DNA of 64,000 nucleotides from the NCBI GenBank assembly GCA_946480925.1, contig CAMLLU010000002.1, positions 1-64,000 of the forward strand, read 5' to 3'. Both the position numbers and the translations under genes were made by a program. The notes beneath the pieces were generated by a model that was not told the DNA's origin, searched no databases, and saw nothing but the letters and a program-made list of their open reading frames with translations. Positions 56,634 to 64,000 of this stretch are shown piece by piece; within the stretch, counting starts at the first letter, position 1; the number at the start of each line of letters is the position of its first letter. The DNA is from an uncultured Rivibacter sp. (GTDB lineage Bacteria > Pseudomonadota > Gammaproteobacteria > Burkholderiales > Burkholderiaceae).

Positions 56634-58252
56634 GCACCCCCGCCCATTTCAGCCTGCTGGTCGTCGACGATGAGCCCGACCTGCGCACGCTGTACGAGCT
56701 GACGCTGCTGCGCGAGGGATACGACGTCGAAACGGCCGGCACGGTGGAAGACGCCTGGCTGCATCTGAAGGATCGCACCTACAGCGCCGTCATCACCGAC
56801 ATGCGTCTGCCCGATGGCACCGGGCTCGACCTGCTGCATCGGCTCGAAGAGGCCGGCCGGCGCGAGAAGGCCGTGGTCATTACGGCTTACGGCTCGGCCG
56901 AAAACGCGGTCGAGGCGTTGAAGGCCGGTGCCTACGACTACCTCACCAAGCCGGTCGATCTGAAGCAGTTCCGCACCGTGGTGGCCTCGGCGCTCGGCCG
57001 CGTGATGTCGCCCGGCCCTACCGTGCAACCGGCCAATCTGCCTTCTGAAAATGCTGCTGCCGCCGCTTCGGCAGGCAAGGCGGCACGTGCACCCGCCGTG
57101 CAGTTGCCGCCGCCGGTGGCTGCGCCCGTTTCGGGCAGCCCTGCACTCAACCGCATGGCCGGCAGCTCTCAGGTCATGCAGCAGGTGCGCTCGCTGATCG
57201 AGAAGGTGGCGCGCAGCATGGCGCCGGTGCTGGTGCATGGCGAGTCCGGTACCGGCAAGGAACTGGTGGCGCGCGCCATCCACGAAGTGAGCGCGCGGGC
57301 CGGTCAGCCTTTCATCGCGGTGAACTGCGGAGCCATCCCCGAACAACTGCTCGAGGCCGAGTTCTTCGGCTATCGCAAGGGCGCCTTTACGGGCGCGGCC
57401 GAAGACCGCGAGGGCTTCTTCCAGGCCGCTCGCGGCGGCACGCTGTTCCTTGACGAGATCGGTGACCTGCCGTTGTCGATGCAGTCGAAGCTGCTGCGCT
57501 CCATCCAGGAGCGGGCGGTGCGGCCGGTGGGCGCGGTGAGCGAAGTGCCGGCGGACGTGCGCATCGTCAGCGCCACGCACAAGGACCTGGCTGCCGAGGT
57601 GCAGAACGGCCGCTTCCGGCAAGACCTTTTCTATCGCCTCAATGTCATCCAGATCCGTGTGCCGCCGCTGCGCGAGCGCCTCGAAGATCTGATGTCGATC
57701 TGCGAACGCGTGCTGGCCCGCATCGCGGCCGACGCCGGCGTGAGTCCGCCGCCGCAACTCAGCCGAGATGCGTTGATGCACCTGATGCGCTACTCGTTCC
57801 CGGGCAACGTGCGCGAGCTCGAGAACCTGCTGCACCGCGCCGTGGCGCTGTCAGGCGGCGAGGTCATCACCGTGGCCGACCTGGGCCTGCCCGAAGCGAG
57901 CTTCGGCGACAGCGGCCCGCAGGACTTCGATGCCTTGCTCGCGCAGCCGGCCGTGCTGGAGCCCGTGCACCTGCCTCCTCCGCCCGACAGCCCGCCACCC
58001 CCGCCGGCACGGCGCGCCAGCGATGCACTGCCGAGCGATCTGGCCGCCTATCTGGACACCGTCGAGCGCGACATCCTCGTGCGTGCACTGGAGCGCCACC
58101 GCTTCAACCGCACCGCTGCCGGCGCGAGTCTGGGCCTGTCGCTGCGCCAGATGCGCTACCGCATGGCGCGACTGGGCATTCAGGTGGCCGACCAAGGGCT
58201 CACGATCGGCGAGCCGGCTGAACAGCCCGGCGAAGCTTCGGACCCGGCATGA
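56630..58252 (+). CDS. pilR: PilR-type sigma-54 response regulator, 540 aa
   Basis: Receiver domain (LLVVDDEPDLRTL, phosphoacceptor Asp in 'VITDMRLPDGTG'), a Pro/Ala linker, and the sigma-54 AAA+ domain: Walker A GESGTGKE, the loop GAFTGA, 'GGTLFLDEIGDLP' and 'FPGNVRELENLL'. A Pro-rich linker follows, then a FIS-type HTH (ALERHRFNRTAAGASLGLSLRQ in outline). It activates sigma-54 promoters such as pilA. Start and stop overlap pilS and ampD respectively. Confidence 0.94.
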   Translation: MSTPAHFSLLVVDDEPDLRTLYELTLLREGYDVETAGTVEDAWLHLKDRTYSAVITDMRLPDGTGLDLLHRLEEAGRREKAVVITAYGSAENAVEALKAGAYDYLTKPVDLKQFRTVVASALGRVMSPGPTVQPANLPSENAAAAASAGKAARAPAVQLPPPVAAPVSGSPALNRMAGSSQVMQQVRSLIEKVARSMAPVLVHGESGTGKELVARAIHEVSARAGQPFIAVNCGAIPEQLLEAEFFGYRKGAFTGAAEDREGFFQAARGGTLFLDEIGDLPLSMQSKLLRSIQERAVRPVGAVSEVPADVRIVSATHKDLAAEVQNGRFRQDLFYRLNVIQIRVPPLRERLEDLMSICERVLARIAADAGVSPPPQLSRDALMHLMRYSFPGNVRELENLLHRAVALSGGEVITVADLGLPEASFGDSGPQDFDALLAQPAVLEPVHLPPPPDSPPPPPARRASDALPSDLAAYLDTVERDILVRALERHRFNRTAAGASLGLSLRQMRYRMARLGIQVADQGLTIGEPAEQPGEASDPA

Positions 58253-58842
58253 CCGCAGCCCGTTCGGTGTGGGCCGGCGGCTGGTGGTCCGCCGCGCGCC
58301 GCATCGACTCGCCCAACTTCGGGCCGCGCCCAACTGGTGGTTCGCCGCCCACGCTGGCGATCGTGCACTCGATCAGCCTGCCGCCGGGGCACTACGGCGG
58401 AGACGAGATCGAGCGGCTGTTCACCAACCGGCTCGACTGGTCGGCGCATCCGTATTTCGAGCAGGTCCGCGGGGCGACGGTGTCGGCGCATTTCGTGATT
58501 CGCCGTGACGGCGAGTTACTGCAGTTTGTGTCGGTCGACGACCGCGCCTGGCACGCGGGCCGCTCGAGCTGGGGTGGGCGCGATGAGTGCAACGACTACT
58601 CCGTCGGCATCGAACTCGAAGGGCTCGAGGACCATCTGTTCGAGCCGGCGCAATACGAAGCGCTTGCGACCATGTTGCGCGAGCTCGCGGCACGCTATCC
58701 GATTGCGCAAGTGGTCGGTCACGAACATGTGGCGCCCGCACGCAAACGTGATCCGGGCCGCGGCTTCGACTGGCGTTTGCTCGCCACGCGCCTGGGATGG
58801 CCGGATCAGTGCTTTCCCACGGGTGTGCTGAACGCGGACTGA
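58249..58842 (+). CDS. ampD: 1,6-anhydro-N-acetylmuramyl-L-alanine amidase AmpD, 197 aa
   Basis: Cytoplasmic zinc amidase of muropeptide recycling. The family order is visible: 'DSPNFGPRP', 'VHSISLPPG' (first His), 'AHFVIRRDGEL', 'AWHAGRSSWGGRDECNDYSVGI' in outline, 'VVGHEHVAPARKRDPG' (His and Asp ligands) and 'FDW'. Loss of AmpD derepresses ampC beta-lactamase in many species. ATG 58249 overlaps the pilR stop. Confidence 0.95.
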   Translation: MTAARSVWAGGWWSAARRIDSPNFGPRPTGGSPPTLAIVHSISLPPGHYGGDEIERLFTNRLDWSAHPYFEQVRGATVSAHFVIRRDGELLQFVSVDDRAWHAGRSSWGGRDECNDYSVGIELEGLEDHLFEPAQYEALATMLRELAARYPIAQVVGHEHVAPARKRDPGRGFDWRLLATRLGWPDQCFPTGVLNAD

Positions 58843-58995
58843 GGCACATCCGCAGCATTCATGCACCCGTGCACGGGGAATCGTGCTGCAAGCGAGCGCT
58901 GGCGCGGGCCTCATGCACCGCATTCAGCAATGGCGCCGCATCGCGCAGCGTGCGTGAAGGTCTCGAAACCTCTGCGTTTGTGCCCTAGCGTAAAC

Positions 58996-59011
58996 ACGCT
59001 ATACGTAGTGC
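58996..59011. promoter_or_regulatory. NrdR box 1
   Basis: The 16-mer ACGCTATACGTAGTGC fits the NrdR box pattern acaCwAtATaTwGtgt with a few mismatches. It lies 31 bp from box 2, an integral number of helix turns, and just before the -35 element. Confidence 0.75.
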
Positions 59012-59040
59012 TTGAAGGGGTGGGGCACCCTAGATATAGT
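59012..59040 (+). promoter_or_regulatory. nrdA promoter (sigma-70 type)
   Basis: The -35 TTGAAG is at 59012-59017, the spacer is 17 bp and the -10 TATAGT is at 59035-59040. The -10 lies inside NrdR box 2, so NrdR binding should block RNA polymerase. The leader to the nrdA ATG is about 235 nt. Confidence 0.75.
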
Positions 59041-59042
59041 GT
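59027..59042. promoter_or_regulatory. NrdR box 2
   Basis: The 16-mer ACCCTAGATATAGTGT matches the NrdR box pattern closely and overlaps the -10 of the nrdA promoter. NrdR represses ribonucleotide reductase genes when dATP is high. The rest of the 58843-59281 region has no gene that I can support. Confidence 0.8.
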
Positions 59043-59281
59043 TCCTTCGTGGTATCCTCCCGGCCCTGAAAAGCCTGCCCCCAAGCCCGTTGTTTCGACG
59101 CTCGCACAAGCATCGAGGGCTGCCCACCGTGTGTCGCATGGTTCGGGGAAAGCGCAGGACCCAGGACACCCGCCCCACTGATCTCCCGCAGTGCTGCCAA
59201 GCAGCGCGCGGTGCGGTCATTGCGTGGCGATCAAGAAAGATGAGCACCCGTCAGAGTACCCAGGCATCAGAAGGAACAACC

Positions 59282-62200
<2,919 letters not shown>

Positions 62201-62422
62201 AGTCCGACAGCGACGACGTGCGTGATGAAGAACTCGTGCATGTCGTCGCTGCGATTCACTCGAGTCGCGAGCATCGCAGCGCGCTCAAGACATCACTCGC
62301 ACCACGCTTCGACATGCGCATTGCGATGCGATACCGCAACAGCTTTCGCTTCGCGATGTCAAGAAGTGCTTGGTGTTTGAACACAACACTCCGATAATTC
62401 GCCGTTATAGGAAGTTCACCTT

Positions 62423-63607
62423 ATGTTGGTCTGGGAAGACAACGCTCGTTCCACATCGCTAGCCTCCAACAGCACCGCGCCCAACTCGCAAGTACGCGAC
62501 GCGCGGGCCGTGACCTCCTCGCCTCTTCAAACTGCGCCTGCCGTTGTTGAGGCAGTGCCTCACGTGCAATCGGCGCAATCGACCAGCACGCGTCGCGTCA
62601 ACGTCGCCGACAAGCGCATCATCAACGGCCAGACTGACGTGAACCAGCTGGTGCCGTTCAAGTACAAGTGGGCCTGGGAGAAGTACCTCGCCACCTGTGC
62701 CAACCACTGGATGCCGCAGGAGATCAACATGTCGCGCGACATCGCGACGTGGAAGGATCCCAACGGCTTGAGCGAAGACGAGCGCCGCATCATCAAGCGC
62801 AACCTCGGCTTCTTCGTCACCGCCGATTCGCTGGCCGCCAACAACATCGTGCTGGGCACCTATCGCCACATCACGGCGCCCGAATGCCGCCAGTTCCTGT
62901 TGCGTCAGGCCTTTGAAGAAGCGATCCACACGCACGCCTACCAGTACATCGTGGAGTCGCTGGGGCTCGATGAAAGCGAGATCTTCAACAGCTACCACGA
63001 AGTGCCGTCGATCCGGGACAAGGACGAGTTCCTGATTCCGTTCATCGACCAGATCATGGATCTGAACTTCCACACCGGCACACCCGAGAACGACCAGAAG
63101 CTGCTCAAGTCGCTGATCGTCTTCGCCTGCCTGATGGAGGGCCTGTTCTTCTACGTGGGCTTCACGCAGATCCTGGCGCTGGGCCGCCAGAACAAGATGA
63201 CCGGTGCGGCAGAGCAGTACCAGTACATCCTGCGCGACGAATCGATGCACTGCAATTTCGGCATCGATCTCATCAACCAGATCAAGCTCGAGAACCCGCA
63301 CCTGTGGACTGCGGAGTTCAAGGTAGAAATCAAGGCGCTGTTCCAGAAGGCCGTGGAGCTGGAGTACCGCTATGCGGAAGACACCATGCCCCGTGGCGTG
63401 CTGGGCCTCAACGCCTCGATGTTCAAGGGTTACCTGCGTTACATCGCGAACCGGCGCGCAACGCAGATCGGCCTGGAGGAGCTCTTCCCGAACGAGGAAA
63501 ACCCGTTCCCATGGATGAGCGAAATGATCGACCTGAAGAAGGAACGCAACTTCTTCGAGACGCGTGTCATCGAGTACCAGTCCGGTGGCGCGCTCTCGTG
63601 GGATTGA
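62423..63607 (+). CDS. nrdB: Class I ribonucleoside-diphosphate reductase, beta subunit, 394 aa
   Basis: Radical-generating diiron subunit. Ligands are visible in '[11 protein letters not shown]' (Glu, His, and the radical Tyr at the position of E. coli Tyr122), 'LMEGLFF' (Glu) and 'RDESMHCNF' (Glu and His). The N-terminal ~65 residues are Ser/Thr/Ala-rich and not conserved. AGGAAG precedes ATG 62423. The 222-bp gap after nrdA has no obvious terminator, so co-transcription is likely. Confidence 0.95.
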   Translation: MLVWEDNARSTSLASNSTAPNSQVRDARAVTSSPLQTAPAVVEAVPHVQSAQSTSTRRVNVADKRIINGQTDVNQLVPFKYKWAWEKYLATCANHWMPQEINMSRDIATWKDPNGLSEDERRIIKRNLGFFVTADSLAANNIVLGTYRHITAPECRQFLLRQAFEEAIHTHAYQYIVESLGLDESEIFNSYHEVPSIRDKDEFLIPFIDQIMDLNFHTGTPENDQKLLKSLIVFACLMEGLFFYVGFTQILALGRQNKMTGAAEQYQYILRDESMHCNFGIDLINQIKLENPHLWTAEFKVEIKALFQKAVELEYRYAEDTMPRGVLGLNASMFKGYLRYIANRRATQIGLEELFPNEENPFPWMSEMIDLKKERNFFETRVIEYQSGGALSWD

Positions 63608-63818
63608 CGTTTCCGGGCACGAGACTCGGAGATCAGGTCATGTTGATGGATCAAGCTCGGTGAGCCAGATCGACGCAAACGCAAGAAGAAATGCGCGGTC
63701 TGGCTTGCGACCCCATTCACCGTACCGGGGCGCCTCTCCAAGGCAAACACGGGCGGTGAATCGCTGCACTGAATCGAACAGTGCGGCGTTCTTTGCAACT
63801 TGATCAAGGAGAATCGTG

Positions 63819-64000
63819 ATGGCAACTGCGAAGAAAGCTCCGGCCAAGAAGGCCGCTGCGAAGAAGGCCCCGGCCAAGAAGGTCGCCGCCAAGAAGGCTC
63901 CGGCCAAGAAGGCCGCTGCGAAGAAGGCTCCGGCCAAGAAGGTCGCTGCCAAGAAGGCGCCTGCTAAGAAGGTTGCTGCCAAAAAGGTCGCCGCCAAGAA
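63819..64000 (+). CDS. Histone H1-like Ala/Lys-repeat protein (partial, runs off the window)
   Basis: ATG 63819 has AAGGAGA 6 bases upstream, so the start is firm. The visible 60 residues are repeats of '[10 protein letters not shown]' and '[10 protein letters not shown]', a lysine-rich tail-like sequence as in bacterial H1 homologues (HctB/BpH1 type) of Burkholderiales. Such proteins bind DNA non-specifically. The repeat count beyond the window end cannot be seen; the DNA repeat unit is about 30 bp, so copy number may vary between strains. Confidence 0.85.
   Translation, partial: MATAKKAPAKKAAAKKAPAKKVAAKKAPAKKAAAKKAPAKKVAAKKAPAKKVAAKKVAAK

Noticed and set aside
63638..63997. Minus-strand frame with Ala/Phe/Leu repeats, resembling a membrane protein
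   Set aside because: It is the reverse complement of the Lys/Ala repeats of the H1-like gene, which has a strong ribosome binding site.

Overview
The window looks like a chromosome segment of a betaproteobacterium of order Burkholderiales. The evidence is the gene order hrcA/nadK-recN-rapZ, the order lolB-ispE-tRNA(Gln)-prs-rplY-pth, coaD-rsmD next to ftsY, ffh-ypjD-pilS-pilR-ampD, a class I ribonucleotide reductase pair, and an Ala/Lys-repeat histone-H1-like protein at the right edge. It splits into an accessory half (about 180-32787) and a conserved housekeeping half (32855-64000).

The accessory half is one integrative element of about 32.6 kb inserted in the anticodon loop of a tRNA(CAT) gene, most likely tRNA-Ile2. 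The tRNA 3' half is at 135-179 and its 5' half at 32788-32826. Both halves end in the 7-bp core TTATGAG, and their acceptor arms pair perfectly with each other. A tyrosine recombinase lies just inside the left end. Near the right end the element carries a complete, different tRNA(CAT) allele (31997-32280). Its anticodon loop is interrupted by a 206-nt group I intron closely resembling the Azoarcus tRNA-Ile ribozyme. The simplest reading is that the element destroys the host tRNA gene and supplies a spliced replacement, and that the intron removes the integrase core from that replacement.

Cargo from left to right: integrase; an IncQ-like replication operon on the minus strand (AlpA-like regulator, RepA helicase, RepC initiator, joined by ATGA overlaps); a HEPN protein with a broken HTH gene; an HTH regulator; a small operon with a DUF433 protein and a HAD-like protein lacking its nucleophile; several unrecognised genes; a 170-bp block of near-perfect GC-rich hairpins; and two winged-helix 'replication-relaxation'-like proteins. 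The right third is a defence region. It holds a C5-methyltransferase / GHKL ATPase / Z1 helicase / PD-(D/E)XK / Vsr cassette, an H-NS homologue, and a cluster of a TIGR04255-like protein, an HTH protein, an SHDCD-motif protein and a poly-gamma-glutamate-hydrolase-like protein. The cluster ends in a 1355-aa STAND NTPase with a Cap4-like nuclease domain. No relaxase or type IV secretion genes are visible.

The housekeeping half is ordinary but informative. It covers heat-shock control (hrcA), NAD(P) metabolism, DNA repair (recN, mutY, mutM), cell-wall regulation (rapZ, ampD), lipoprotein sorting (lolB), isoprenoid and PRPP synthesis, translation (tRNA-Gln, rplY, pth), the SRP pathway (ffh, ftsY), type IV pilus two-component control (pilS, pilR), and deoxynucleotide synthesis (nrdA, nrdB) under a promoter overlapped by two NrdR boxes. 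Start sites were adjusted by ribosome binding sites, stop/start overlaps and family N-termini. No homology search or folding program was run.
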